Shown: piece by piece, positions 6,690 to 12,778 of the stretch
How the letters are laid out: every line of letters starts with the position of its first letter
How positions within the stretch are numbered: position 1 is the stretch's first letter
Source: an uncultured Oscillospiraceae bacterium
GTDB lineage: Bacteria > Bacillota > Clostridia > Oscillospirales > Oscillospiraceae
Assembly (NCBI GenBank): GCA_958423465.1
Contig: CATZRD010000046.1
Span: 1 to 14,795, forward strand
Direction: 5' to 3'
Length of the DNA: 14,795 nucleotides
Position numbers and translations under genes: made by a program
The notes under the pieces: generated by a model
Told to the model about the DNA's origin: nothing
The model's database searches: none
The model's input: only the letters and a program-made list of their open reading frames with translations

Positions 6690-7352
6690 CTATTCCTGGG
6701 GCAGCAGGATCTCCGTGGTGAAGGCCCCGTCCTCGCTGCCCCGGCTGACGTAGCCCTCCAGCCGCTCCACGATGGCGTCGATGCGCTTCAGGCCGAAGCC
6801 CCGGCCCTGCCCCCTGGTGGAGGAGAACCGGCCGCCGATCTTCTGCTGCTTGCTCTGGGCGGTCAGATTGGTAAAGGAGATGTAGAGCTGGCTGCCCTTC
6901 ATATCCATGTAGACCCGGATCATCCGCCGCTCCTCCGGCAGGGAGAGGCTGGCCTCGATGGCGTTGTCAAAGAGATTTCCGATGATGCAGCACAGGTCCA
7001 GCTCCGAGGTCCGCAGGGCCACGGGAACGTGGGCGTCGGCCTTGACGGCGATGTGCTTGGACCGGGCCAGGGAGATCTTGCTGTTTAAAATGGCGTCCGC
7101 CATGGGGTTGCCGGTCTTGACCACCGTGTCCACAGTGTTCAGGTCCGTGTCCAGGGCGTCCAGATAGGTCCGGATGGCGTCCAGATCCCCGGCGGCGGCG
7201 TAAGCCTTCATGGCCTGGATGTGGTTGCGGTAGTCGTGCCGCCAGCCCCGCATCTGGCTGTACATGTTCTCCACCTCGGCGTAGTGGGTCTCGATCAGCT
7301 CCCGCTGGTACGCCGCGATGTGCTTGTCGATCTGTCGGGAGAGAAGGGACAT
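6690..7352 (-). CDS. GHKL-domain sensor histidine kinase lacking a sensor domain
   Basis: This 220-residue histidine kinase is of the AgrC/HPK10-like group. A short helical N-terminus is followed by the H-box RGWRHDYRNHIQ with the likely phospho-acceptor H39. The N-box NLFDNAIEA is at 126-134 and the G-box GRGFGLKRI at 183-191, both needed for ATP binding. No hydrophobic segment long enough to cross the membrane exists, whereas AgrC-type kinases normally carry five to seven helices before this core. The protein should be cytosolic and must get its signal from a partner. AGGAGG overlaps the stop of the DUF1653 gene and places the ATG at 7352 six bases on. It is expected to phosphorylate the LytTR response regulator encoded first in the locus. 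Confidence 0.92.
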   Translation of the reverse strand: MSLLSRQIDKHIAAYQRELIETHYAEVENMYSQMRGWRHDYRNHIQAMKAYAAAGDLDAIRTYLDALDTDLNTVDTVVKTGNPMADAILNSKISLARSKHIAVKADAHVPVALRTSELDLCCIIGNLFDNAIEASLSLPEERRMIRVYMDMKGSQLYISFTNLTAQSKQQKIGGRFSSTRGQGRGFGLKRIDAIVERLEGYVSRGSEDGAFTTEILLPQE

Positions 7353-7362
7353 GGGCCGCCTC

Positions 7363-7614
7363 CTATTCCCGGCCCGCCCGGCTGGGGATGTCCAGCAGCT
7401 CGAAGCGGTAGGTCTGGGGGCAGTCGGGGTACTTTTCCCGGTCCACCTCCGCCAGGAACATGCTGAGGGGCCGGGCCCACAGCCCGCCGTCGCCGTAGAG
7501 CTTCCGGTAGATCACCAGCTCCTCGCCGGTCTCCGAGTGCCGGGCCAGGTCCTCCACCAGGTAGCAGTCCCCCTTGAAGTGGCGGTAGATTCGTTTCAGC
7601 TGTATCTGTCGCAT
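7363..7614 (-). CDS. DUF1653 family protein
   Basis: This 83-residue soluble protein matches the DUF1653 family. The characteristic blocks are IYRHFKGDCYLVEDLARHSE (residues 9-28), VIYRKLYGDGGLWARPLSMF and, near the end, YRFELL. The function of the family is unknown; members are often single-domain proteins of this length. The ATG at 7614 follows AGGAGG by seven bases; another ATG at 7619 is out of frame. The gene sits between a response regulator (24-base gap) and a kinase (10-base gap), all tightly spaced in one transcript. That placement suggests, but does not prove, a part in the signalling system, for example as a ligand-binding or adaptor module for the sensor-less kinase. Confidence 0.9.
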   Translation of the reverse strand: MRQIQLKRIYRHFKGDCYLVEDLARHSETGEELVIYRKLYGDGGLWARPLSMFLAEVDREKYPDCPQTYRFELLDIPSRAGRE

Positions 7615-7638
7615 GGCATGGCCTCCTGCTCTTTCTCA

Positions 7639-8337
7639 TTATGTCCGGGCGATGATGGCCCGGTTCAGCGGCTCGTAGTGCCCCCGGGGCAGGGGGAGAA
7701 CGGCCCCGTCGCTGAGGTATACGTCGGCGCGGGTCACCCGGCTGATCCGGGTGAGATTGACGATATAGGACCGGCCCATCCGGTAGAACCGGTCGTCCAG
7801 CTCCCGGGCCAGATCCCCCAGGGACCGCTTGACGGTAAATTCCTCCCCGGCGTGAACGGTGACGTAGTTGCCCCGCACCTCCAGATAGCGGATCTGGTAG
7901 AGGGGGACCCGGGCGGTCTCGCCGCCCTGCTCCAGCAGCAGGGCCCGCTCGTTTTTCCCCAGCTTCACCGCCGCCCGGTCCAGCACCGCGAAGAGCTTCT
8001 CACGGTCCACGGGCTTCATGAGGTAGTGGAGGGCCGCCACGTCGTAGCCCTGGGCGATGTAATCGGAGTAGCCGGTGACAAACACGATCTGCACCGCCTC
8101 GTTGTCCCGGCGGACCTGCCGGGCCATGGCCACCCCGTCCATACCGGGCATCTCGATGTCCAGCAGCAGGATGTCATAGCTCTTGTCCTCAGCGTAGCGG
8201 AAGAGGAAGCTCTCGGCGGAGGGGAAACCGTCCAGCGCCACGGTGTGGCCCCGGAGGGCGGCCCACTCCTCCGCCAGCGTCCGGACAAATCCGGCGTCAG
8301 CGGAGCTGTCGTCGCAGACGGCGATATGGTAGCGCAT
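7639..8337 (-). CDS. LytTR-family response regulator (AgrA/LytR type)
   Basis: This 232-residue two-component response regulator has a receiver domain at residues 1-120, with acidic pocket D9/D10, phospho-acceptor D60 (in LLLDIEMPGMDG), T88 and K108. A LytTR DNA-binding domain spans about 130-230, with the blocks IRYLEVRGNYVTVHA and FYRMGRSYIVNLTRISRV. The start at 8337 has AGGAGGA six bases upstream. The longer frame to 8382 runs into the promoter and is not used. It is the first gene of the locus, with its own strong promoter. Phosphorylation by the GHKL kinase two genes down and binding to the phased repeats before the ABC genes are the expected roles, the latter inferred. Confidence 0.95.
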   Translation of the reverse strand: MRYHIAVCDDSSADAGFVRTLAEEWAALRGHTVALDGFPSAESFLFRYAEDKSYDILLLDIEMPGMDGVAMARQVRRDNEAVQIVFVTGYSDYIAQGYDVAALHYLMKPVDREKLFAVLDRAAVKLGKNERALLLEQGGETARVPLYQIRYLEVRGNYVTVHAGEEFTVKRSLGDLARELDDRFYRMGRSYIVNLTRISRVTRADVYLSDGAVLPLPRGHYEPLNRAIIART

Positions 8338-8370
8338 GGGGCGTCCTCCTTTCCCGATCAGTCTGGGACC

Positions 8371-8399
8371 AGTATAGCGCAAACAGAAGGGACTTGCAA
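8371..8399 (-). promoter_or_regulatory. Sigma-A promoter of the response regulator operon
   Basis: Read on the minus strand, the -35 TTGCAA (8399-8394) and the -10 TATACT (8376-8371) are separated by exactly 17 bases. The start of transcription would be near 8364, giving a leader of about 27 bases. The -35 hexamer is palindromic and is also used by the divergent PAP2 promoter. Confidence 0.82.
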
Positions 8400-8422
8400 C
8401 CGGTTTGACTCTGGGCTATAAT
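8394..8422 (+). promoter_or_regulatory. Sigma-A promoter of the PAP2 phosphatase gene
   Basis: The -35 TTGCAA (8394-8399) and the consensus -10 TATAAT (8417-8422) are separated by exactly 17 bases. Transcription would start near 8429, shortly before GAAAGGAGGG at 8431-8440. The -35 is the same six bases that serve the divergent promoter. Confidence 0.85.
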
Positions 8423-8446
8423 GAAAACCAGAAAGGAGGGTCCGCC

Positions 8447-9379
8447 ATGCCGCTGCTCTATTGGTTCGAATCGATCCGCACTCCGGCGCTGGATACGTTC
8501 ATGTCTCTGGTGACCCATCTGGGGGAGGAGACCCTGTTCATGGTCATCGCTCTGGCGGTGTTCTGGTGCGTGGACAAACGGAGGGGCTACTATCTGCTTA
8601 CCGTGGGGTTCGTGGGGACCCTCATCAACCAGTGGCTGAAGATCGTCTGCCGGGTCCCCCGGCCCTGGGTGCGGGACCCGGATTTCACCATCGTGGAGTC
8701 CGCCCGGGCGGAGGCGGCGGGCTACAGCTTCCCCAGCGGCCACACCCAGTCCATCACCGGCAGCCTGGGAGGGATCGCCCGGTTTACGGAGCGGACCTGG
8801 CTGCGGGCGGCCTGTATCGCCGTGGTGCTGCTGGTGGCGGTCTCCCGGATGTACCTGGGGGTCCACACACCGGCGGACGTGGGGGTGTCCCTGGCGGTGG
8901 GGACCGTCCTGGTGCTGGTCCTGTACCCGCTGCTGGAGAGCACCCTGTGGTTCCCGGGCAGGATGTACGCCGTCATCGGGGCCATGCTGGCCCTGAGCCT
9001 GGCCTTCGTGGCCTTTGTGGAGCTGTGGACTTTTCCGGCGGATCTGGACGCCGCCAACTACGCCGCTGCCGTGAAGAACGCCTATACTCTGCTGGGGGCC
9101 GTGACCGGGGTGCTGACGGTCTATGCCCTGGACAGCCGCCTGATCCGGTTTTCCACCCGGGCGCCCTGGTGGGGCCAGGCCGTGAAGCTCATCGGGGGCC
9201 TTGTACTGGTGGCGGCGGTGAAGAGCGCGCTGAAGGCGCCCCTGCTGGCTCTGTGCGGCGGCCATGCGATCGCCCACGCCATCCGGTACTTTGCCGTGGT
9301 GCTGACGGCGGGCTGTCTGTGGCCCCTGACCTTCCGGTTTTTTGCCGGGCGCTCCGCCGGGACATTTAATAAAAATTAA
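8447..9379 (+). CDS. PAP2-family phosphatase, multi-pass membrane protein
   Basis: This 310-residue membrane protein has all three PAP2 acid phosphatase motifs: KX6RP at 65-73 (KIVCRVPRP), PSGH at 96-99 and SRX5H at 133-140. Family members dephosphorylate lipid phosphates such as phosphatidate or undecaprenyl pyrophosphate at the outer face of the membrane. The catalytic part fills the first 165 residues; the second half adds four or so hydrophobic helices (from about residue 175 on) without a motif I recognise. The ATG at 8447 is seven bases after GAAAGGAGGG. An in-frame earlier start at 8405 lies inside the promoter and is not used. No clear terminator follows the stop. The actual lipid substrate cannot be told from sequence; undecaprenyl pyrophosphate recycling is possible. 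Confidence 0.92.
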   Translation: MPLLYWFESIRTPALDTFMSLVTHLGEETLFMVIALAVFWCVDKRRGYYLLTVGFVGTLINQWLKIVCRVPRPWVRDPDFTIVESARAEAAGYSFPSGHTQSITGSLGGIARFTERTWLRAACIAVVLLVAVSRMYLGVHTPADVGVSLAVGTVLVLVLYPLLESTLWFPGRMYAVIGAMLALSLAFVAFVELWTFPADLDAANYAAAVKNAYTLLGAVTGVLTVYALDSRLIRFSTRAPWWGQAVKLIGGLVLVAAVKSALKAPLLALCGGHAIAHAIRYFAVVLTAGCLWPLTFRFFAGRSAGTFNKN

Positions 9380-9390
9380 AGATTTGCCTG

Positions 9391-9419
9391 TTGCAATTTA
9401 CCTCATCAGGTGATATACT
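9391..9419 (+). promoter_or_regulatory. Sigma-A promoter of the small membrane protein gene
   Basis: The -35 TTGCAA (9391-9396) and the -10 TATACT (9414-9419) are separated by 17 bases, the same hexamer pair as in the response regulator promoter. It is followed by a GC-rich leader of about 90 bases with small hairpins at 9463-9476 and 9486-9500. Confidence 0.8.
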
Positions 9420-9518
9420 ACGGTGGAAATAAGCTCCAGGCGTTCGCTGGGGCTGGACCCGGGGGCGGGAGCGCCCGGAAAACATGCCGCCGGCAGCGGC
9501 GGAGACAGGAGAGAAAAA

Positions 9519-9812
9519 ATGGATAAGAAAACAACGGATATCGTGGCGTACCTGACCTGGGTGGGTCTGGTCATCGCGCTGGTGGCCGGCGACAAAGAGG
9601 CCAGCAAGTTCCACCTGAACCAGTCCCTGGCCATCTGGCTGGTGGGCACCGTGGCGGGCATCGTGGGCAAGTGGGTCCCCCTCATCGGCGGCCTGGTGGG
9701 CACCGTGGTGGGCGTGTTCTGCGCCGTGTGCTGGTTTATCGGCATCATCGGGGCCATCCAGGGCACGGAGAAGGAGGTCCCCCTCATCGGCCAGATCAAG
9801 CTGCTGAAGTAA
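9519..9812 (+). CDS. Small membrane protein, DUF4870/Tic20-like
   Basis: This 97-residue protein has three hydrophobic stretches, at about residues 8-25, 36-53 and 55-80. The blocks KFHLNQSLAIWLVG and, near the end, GTEKEVPLIGQIKLL recall the DUF4870 / Tic20-like family found widely in Bacillota, whose function is unknown in bacteria. The ATG at 9519 has CAGGAGAG at 9507-9514 upstream. A longer in-frame version from 9423 would add a charged Gly/Arg-rich segment without a ribosome binding site and would begin only a few bases after the -10 box. The gene stands alone with its own promoter and terminator. Confidence 0.83.
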   Translation: MDKKTTDIVAYLTWVGLVIALVAGDKEASKFHLNQSLAIWLVGTVAGIVGKWVPLIGGLVGTVVGVFCAVCWFIGIIGAIQGTEKEVPLIGQIKLLK

Positions 9813-9833
9813 GTGCCCGGTCCATACGCTGTC

Positions 9834-9885
9834 AAAAAAGCGGAGAGAGCCTCCCGGGAGGCTCTCTCCGTTTACGCTTTTTCTT
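9834..9885. terminator. Bidirectional terminator with a 30-base perfect palindrome
   Basis: Positions 9841-9870 are a perfect palindrome (15-bp arms from CGGAGAG to CTCTCCG). AAAAAA lies to the left at 9834-9839 and T-rich sequence to the right. It can end transcripts of the small membrane protein gene from one side and of the pseudouridine synthase gene from the other. The last codons of the latter lie just beyond the stem. Confidence 0.92.
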
Positions 9886-10843
9886 TTCCGGGGAAATACC
9901 GCTCCGCGAAAGGGACCCGCTCCACCTGGAAGGCTTGGCCCCGGAGATATTCCAGCGGTCCCGCGTCGGTGGGGAAGTCGAAGCGGAGATAGTAGCTGTA
10001 GAGGGCCTGGCGGCTCTCGCCGTACCGGCGGTTCACGTCTCCCCGGCCGTACTTGCCGTCCCCCAGCAGGGGATGGCCCGCGTCGGCGAAGGAGGCCCGG
10101 ATCTGGTGGGTCCGCCCGGTGAGCAGCTCCGCCTCCACCAGACTCAGCTCCCCGCTGACCGCCAGAGTGCGGTACAGCGTCACGGCGGACTTGCCCCCGG
10201 GGACCGGACGGTGGTAGACCGATACCTGCTTTTTGGCCTCATCCTTCAGCAGGAAGCACTCCAGCCGGCCCGCTGCCGGGGACATACGGCCCACCACGGC
10301 GCAGAGATACTTCTTGGTGATCTCCCGGTCCCGGATCTTGGCGGTGAGGACCCGCAGGGCCTCGGCGTTTTTGGCGGCGACGACGATACCGCCGGTGTTC
10401 CGGTCGATGCGGTTGCACAGGGCGGGGGCGAAGGCGTTTTCCCACCTGGGGTTCCACTCCCGCTTCTGGTAGAGATAGGCCTGGATGTGGTTGATGAGGG
10501 TGTTGACCTTTTCCGTCTCGTCGGCGTGGACCACCATGCCGGGCCGCTTGTCCGCCAGGAGGATGTTCTCGTCCTCGTAGAGGATGGTGAGCTTCGGCTG
10601 GAACAGGGTGAGGAACAGGTTATCCTCCCGGGGCTTGTCGAAAAACTCGTCGTTGATGTAGAGCTGGAGCACGTCCCCGGCCTGGAGCCGCTGGTCCCGC
10701 TGGCACCGCTGGCCGTTGCACTTCACCCGCTTGATGCGGATATACTTTTGCAGCAGGGCGGGGGGCAGCAGGGGCATGGCCTTGCCCAGGAACCGGTCCA
10801 GCCGCTGGCCCGCGTCGTTTTTTCCAATGGTGATCTCCCGCAT
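9872..10843 (-). CDS. RluA-family 23S rRNA/tRNA pseudouridine synthase
   Basis: This 323-residue protein is an RluA-family pseudouridine synthase, which isomerises uridine to pseudouridine in rRNA or tRNA. An S4-like RNA-binding region spans about residues 12-70. The catalytic domain carries the motif CNRIDRNTGG at 143-152, with the nucleophile D147. It is a variant of the usual HRLDxxTSG, with Asn in place of His and Gly in place of Ser. The later block LLTGRTHQIRASFADAGHPL is also typical of the family. The start at 10843 follows GGAGGGT; the longer frame to 10918 overlaps the promoter region. Its precise target position cannot be assigned, so no symbol is given. It is transcribed divergently from yceD. 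Confidence 0.93.
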   Translation of the reverse strand: MREITIGKNDAGQRLDRFLGKAMPLLPPALLQKYIRIKRVKCNGQRCQRDQRLQAGDVLQLYINDEFFDKPREDNLFLTLFQPKLTILYEDENILLADKRPGMVVHADETEKVNTLINHIQAYLYQKREWNPRWENAFAPALCNRIDRNTGGIVVAAKNAEALRVLTAKIRDREITKKYLCAVVGRMSPAAGRLECFLLKDEAKKQVSVYHRPVPGGKSAVTLYRTLAVSGELSLVEAELLTGRTHQIRASFADAGHPLLGDGKYGRGDVNRRYGESRQALYSYYLRFDFPTDAGPLEYLRGQAFQVERVPFAERYFPGKEKA

Positions 10844-10937
10844 AGGACCCTCCTGGACGTAAAGTTCTGCGCCGGCTTTTTCAAAAGCCGCGGGTCTGAG
10901 CGGCGCCCGGCATCCCATTGTCCGGCGCCCAACACTT

Positions 10938-10965
10938 ATTTTACCATGCCGGTGAATTTTTGCAA
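10938..10965 (-). promoter_or_regulatory. Promoter of the pseudouridine synthase gene
   Basis: On the minus strand the -35 TTGCAA (10965-10960) and the -10 TAAAAT (10943-10938) are 16 bases apart. Transcription would start near 10931, leaving a leader of about 88 bases before the ATG. It lies back to back with the yceD promoter. Confidence 0.65.
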
Positions 10966-10984
10966 GAAAAATCGGAAAAAGTAT

Positions 10985-11013
10985 TTGACATTCCCGCCGC
11001 TATCCACTATAAT
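10985..11013 (+). promoter_or_regulatory. Consensus sigma-A promoter of yceD-rpmF
   Basis: Both hexamers match consensus exactly: TTGACA (10985-10990), a 17-base spacer and TATAAT (11008-11013). The leader is only about 20 bases. A promoter this strong fits a ribosomal protein operon. Confidence 0.95.
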
Positions 11014-11040
11014 ACTAATCGTGTCTTTGCGAGGTGCCGT

Positions 11041-11544
11041 ATGATCCTTAACTTACAAAAGCTCATCAACGCCCCCGGAGAAAGGGTGGAGTTCCAGTTT
11101 GAAATGGACCTCTCCCATGTGGACTTCGGCGGCCAATGTCCCGCACAGGACCCGGTAGTGGTGACCGGCCAGGTGCGCAACATTGCGGGGATGCTGCAAT
11201 TGGAGATGGAGGAGCGCACGGTCCTCCGGTCCGTCTGCGACCGCTGCCTGACGCCCTTTTTGAACCCCAAGGAGATCTCCTACCAGTGTATGCTGGCCCA
11301 GGAGCTGGCGGGGGAGGAGGACGACGAGATCGTCCTGCTGGAAAAGGACGGCACCCTGGATGTGGGGGAGCTGGCCCGGACGGAATTCATCCTGGAGATG
11401 GATACAAAGACCCTCTGTTCCCCGGACTGCAAGGGGCTTTGCCCCGGCTGTGGCGTCAACCTCAACCAAGGGAGCTGTACCTGTCAAAAGGAGACGGACC
11501 CCCGGCTGGCGGTACTGGCCAGGCTCCTGGAGCAGAAGCCGTAA
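11041..11544 (+). CDS. yceD: YceD family protein (DUF177)
   Basis: This 167-residue protein precedes rpmF, as in many bacteria, where the YceD/DUF177 gene forms an operon with the L32 gene. The family is linked to 23S rRNA accumulation or ribosome assembly, as studied for the plant and E. coli relatives; the exact mechanism is unclear. Cysteines typical of the Gram-positive form are seen: CDRC (66-69), then C126, C130, C134 and C137 (CSPDCKGLCPGCGVN), suggesting a metal site. The start at 11041 has only a modest ribosome binding site, GAGGTG at 11031-11036. The longer frame from 10918 runs through the promoter and is not used. The stop is 38 bases before rpmF. Confidence 0.93.
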   Translation: MILNLQKLINAPGERVEFQFEMDLSHVDFGGQCPAQDPVVVTGQVRNIAGMLQLEMEERTVLRSVCDRCLTPFLNPKEISYQCMLAQELAGEEDDEIVLLEKDGTLDVGELARTEFILEMDTKTLCSPDCKGLCPGCGVNLNQGSCTCQKETDPRLAVLARLLEQKP

Positions 11545-11582
11545 CGTGATAAGAAAAATTCAGATATACAGGAGGTGTCATC

Positions 11583-11771
11583 ATGGCAGTCCCCAAGGGT
11601 AAAGTATCCAAGGCAAGACGTGACAAGCGCCGCAGCTCCGTTTGGAAGCTGAAGGTCCCCGGCCTCATCGCCTGCCCCAAGTGCGGCGCGATGCGCCTGC
11701 CCCACAGAATGTGCTCCGAGTGCGGTACCTACAATGGCCGTCAGGTCAAGAGCGTGGCCACCGACGAGTGA
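11583..11771 (+). CDS. rpmF: 50S ribosomal protein L32
   Basis: This 62-residue L32 protein of the large ribosomal subunit begins with the typical basic segment AVPKGKVSKARRDKRRS. It has a zinc ribbon with C31, C34, C44 and C47, the zinc-binding form of L32. CAGGAGGTG lies just before the ATG. It is co-transcribed with yceD from the consensus promoter and is followed by a terminator. The genes plsX and fabH that often come next in other Bacillota are absent here. Confidence 0.98.
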   Translation: MAVPKGKVSKARRDKRRSSVWKLKVPGLIACPKCGAMRLPHRMCSECGTYNGRQVKSVATDE

Positions 11772-11781
11772 TATTCTCATC

Positions 11782-11820
11782 AGAGCGGAGACTGTCCCAT
11801 GGGACGGCCTCCGCTCTTTT
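11782..11820 (+). terminator. Rho-independent terminator of yceD-rpmF
   Basis: AGAGCGGAG (11782-11790) pairs with CTCCGCTCT (11809-11817), and an inner GTCCC/GGGAC stem extends it. TTTT follows. It lies 10 bases after rpmF. Confidence 0.92.
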
Positions 11821-11821
11821 A

Positions 11822-12082
11822 CGGGGAAGACAGCCGCTGTTTACAATTTGTTTACCGGTCATTCAAATCCCTGTTAAAAAATGGACGTATCATATGCCCA
11901 TCTGATCCAGATGGGCGGCCGGCCGGACCGTCGCCGCGGCAGAAGCTGCGGAGGATGCCAACCGTCCGGCGGGGCCAGCGTTCTTCCCACTGGAGGTTTA
12001 TGATAGACGCTGCTTGGGCGCGGCTCCCCGCCGGGGACCGCGCCCAAGACGATGCCGGCAGCCTGCCGGCGGGGGAGACGGC
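11822..12082. other. Gene-free region with several strong inverted repeats
   Basis: I see no convincing gene between the rpmF terminator and the end of ruvX. From left to right there is an AT-rich stretch to about 11880. An 8-bp hairpin GCCCATCT/AGATGGGC follows at 11896-11916. A larger stem then pairs 11917-11931 with 11961-11976, with an inner GCAG/CTGC hairpin. Last come the two hairpins 12013-12048 and 12054-12070. A structured RNA is possible, as is plain GC-rich spacer. A 37-codon frame from 11999 has a GGAGG nearby but overlaps ruvX antisense, and I do not call it. Confidence 0.5.
12013..12070 (-). terminator. Candidate transcription end of ruvX: two tandem hairpins
   Basis: Downstream of ruvX on the minus strand come first a perfect 7-bp hairpin (GCCGGCA/TGCCGGC, 12054-12070) and then a 16-bp stem with one bulge (12013-12029 with 12033-12048, starting CTTGGGCGCGG). 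Neither is followed by a U-tract, so termination efficiency is doubtful. Confidence 0.45.
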
Positions 12083-12502
12083 TCACCCCTGGCTCCTGCG
12101 GAAGGTGAGGTAGCCCTCCAGGATCAGGGCCGCCGCCACCGCGTCCACGGTCTTTTTCCGCTTTTTGGCGTTCTGCCCGGCGGAGAAGAGGATGTTGTGG
12201 GCGTCGATGGTGGTCCGCCGCTCGTCCCACAGCTTCACCGGCAGGCCGAACCGCTCCGTCAGCTCCTGGGCCAGGGCCTCCGCCTTTTCCGCCCGGGGGC
12301 CCCGGGTGCCGTCCATGTTCCTGGGCCAGCCCAGCACCAGCTCCGTGACGCCGTACTCGTCGATGAGCCGGCCCAGGGCTGCCACCACCTCCTCCCGCTT
12401 CCGGGAGTGGATGGTCTCCGTGTGGCCCGCCAGCAGCCCGGTGAGGTCGGAGACAGCCACGCCGGTGTGGGCGTCCCCGTAGTCGATGGCCATTGCGCGC
12501 AT
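12083..12502 (-). CDS. ruvX: Putative Holliday junction resolvase / pre-16S rRNA nuclease RuvX (YqgF)
   Basis: This 139-residue RNase H-fold protein is of the YqgF/RuvX family, implicated in trimming the 5' end of 16S rRNA precursor and annotated also as a Holliday junction resolvase. It begins MRAMAIDYGDAHTGVAVSD, with catalytic D7. It has the central GWPRNMDGTRGPRA block, then LWDERRTTIDAHNIL and the C-terminal KKTVDAVAAALILEGYL with the last acidic residues. The start at 12502 has GGAGGA eight bases upstream; a start three codons later is also possible, and the frame extends to 12526 without a better site. The gene stands alone here, while in many Clostridia it is next to alaS or a DUF965 gene. 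Confidence 0.94.
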   Translation of the reverse strand: MRAMAIDYGDAHTGVAVSDLTGLLAGHTETIHSRKREEVVAALGRLIDEYGVTELVLGWPRNMDGTRGPRAEKAEALAQELTERFGLPVKLWDERRTTIDAHNILFSAGQNAKKRKKTVDAVAAALILEGYLTFRRSQG

Positions 12503-12561
12503 AAAAACGGTCCTCCAGTCCCGCACGGCGGACCCCGCCGTGCCATAATGGTCATAGCCCC

Positions 12562-12581
12562 ATTATATCGGATCAGATCCG
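12562..12581 (-). promoter_or_regulatory. Probable ruvX promoter region with overlapping palindrome
   Basis: A consensus -10 TATAAT reads leftwards at 12567-12562, about 60 bases before ruvX. The -35 position is only a T-run. The perfect palindrome CGGAT-CAG-ATCCG (12569-12581) fills most of the spacer and could be an operator or simply a hairpin. Confidence 0.4.
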
Positions 12582-12613
12582 TAAAAAAAAGTGGAATATT
12601 TGATAAAAACCAG

Positions 12614-12642
12614 TTGACCTGTCCCCATTCCTATGGTATAGT
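12614..12642 (+). promoter_or_regulatory. Sigma-A promoter of rpmG-secE-nusG
   Basis: The -35 TTGACC (12614-12619), a 17-base spacer and the -10 TATAGT (12637-12642) form a strong promoter. The leader of about 130 bases up to rpmG includes a small hairpin CAGGC-TGT-GCCTG (12737-12749) just before the ribosome binding site. No known riboswitch is recognised in it. Confidence 0.83.
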
Positions 12643-12778
12643 AATCATTACCTGTGGAAATGGGGCTTTCTTTTTGCGCGTTTTTCGCTTCTCACGCGGA
12701 GAGAGCCGCCGTTTTGGACGCAGGGAGGCAATCGTACAGGCTGTGCCTGGATACATGAATAAGGAGGTGCCGTTAGGA

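Noticed and set aside
4643..6721. A 692-codon open frame on the plus strand antisense to the ABC genes
   Set aside because: The product is low-complexity, rich in Gly, Gln, Val and His with no domain pattern, and lies opposite ABC genes with complete catalytic motifs. It is open only because of GC-rich codon usage.
7318..8421. A 367-codon plus-strand frame opposite the kinase, DUF1653 and response regulator genes
   Set aside because: It would run through three motif-verified genes and a promoter; composition is typical of a shadow frame.
9671..11044. A 457-codon plus-strand frame opposite the pseudouridine synthase gene
   Set aside because: It crosses the bidirectional terminator and two promoters; the opposite strand encodes a complete RluA-family enzyme.
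11999..12113. A 37-codon frame starting MIDAAWARL with GGAGG nearby
   Set aside because: It runs through two hairpins and into ruvX antisense, and the ribosome binding site is only three bases from the ATG.
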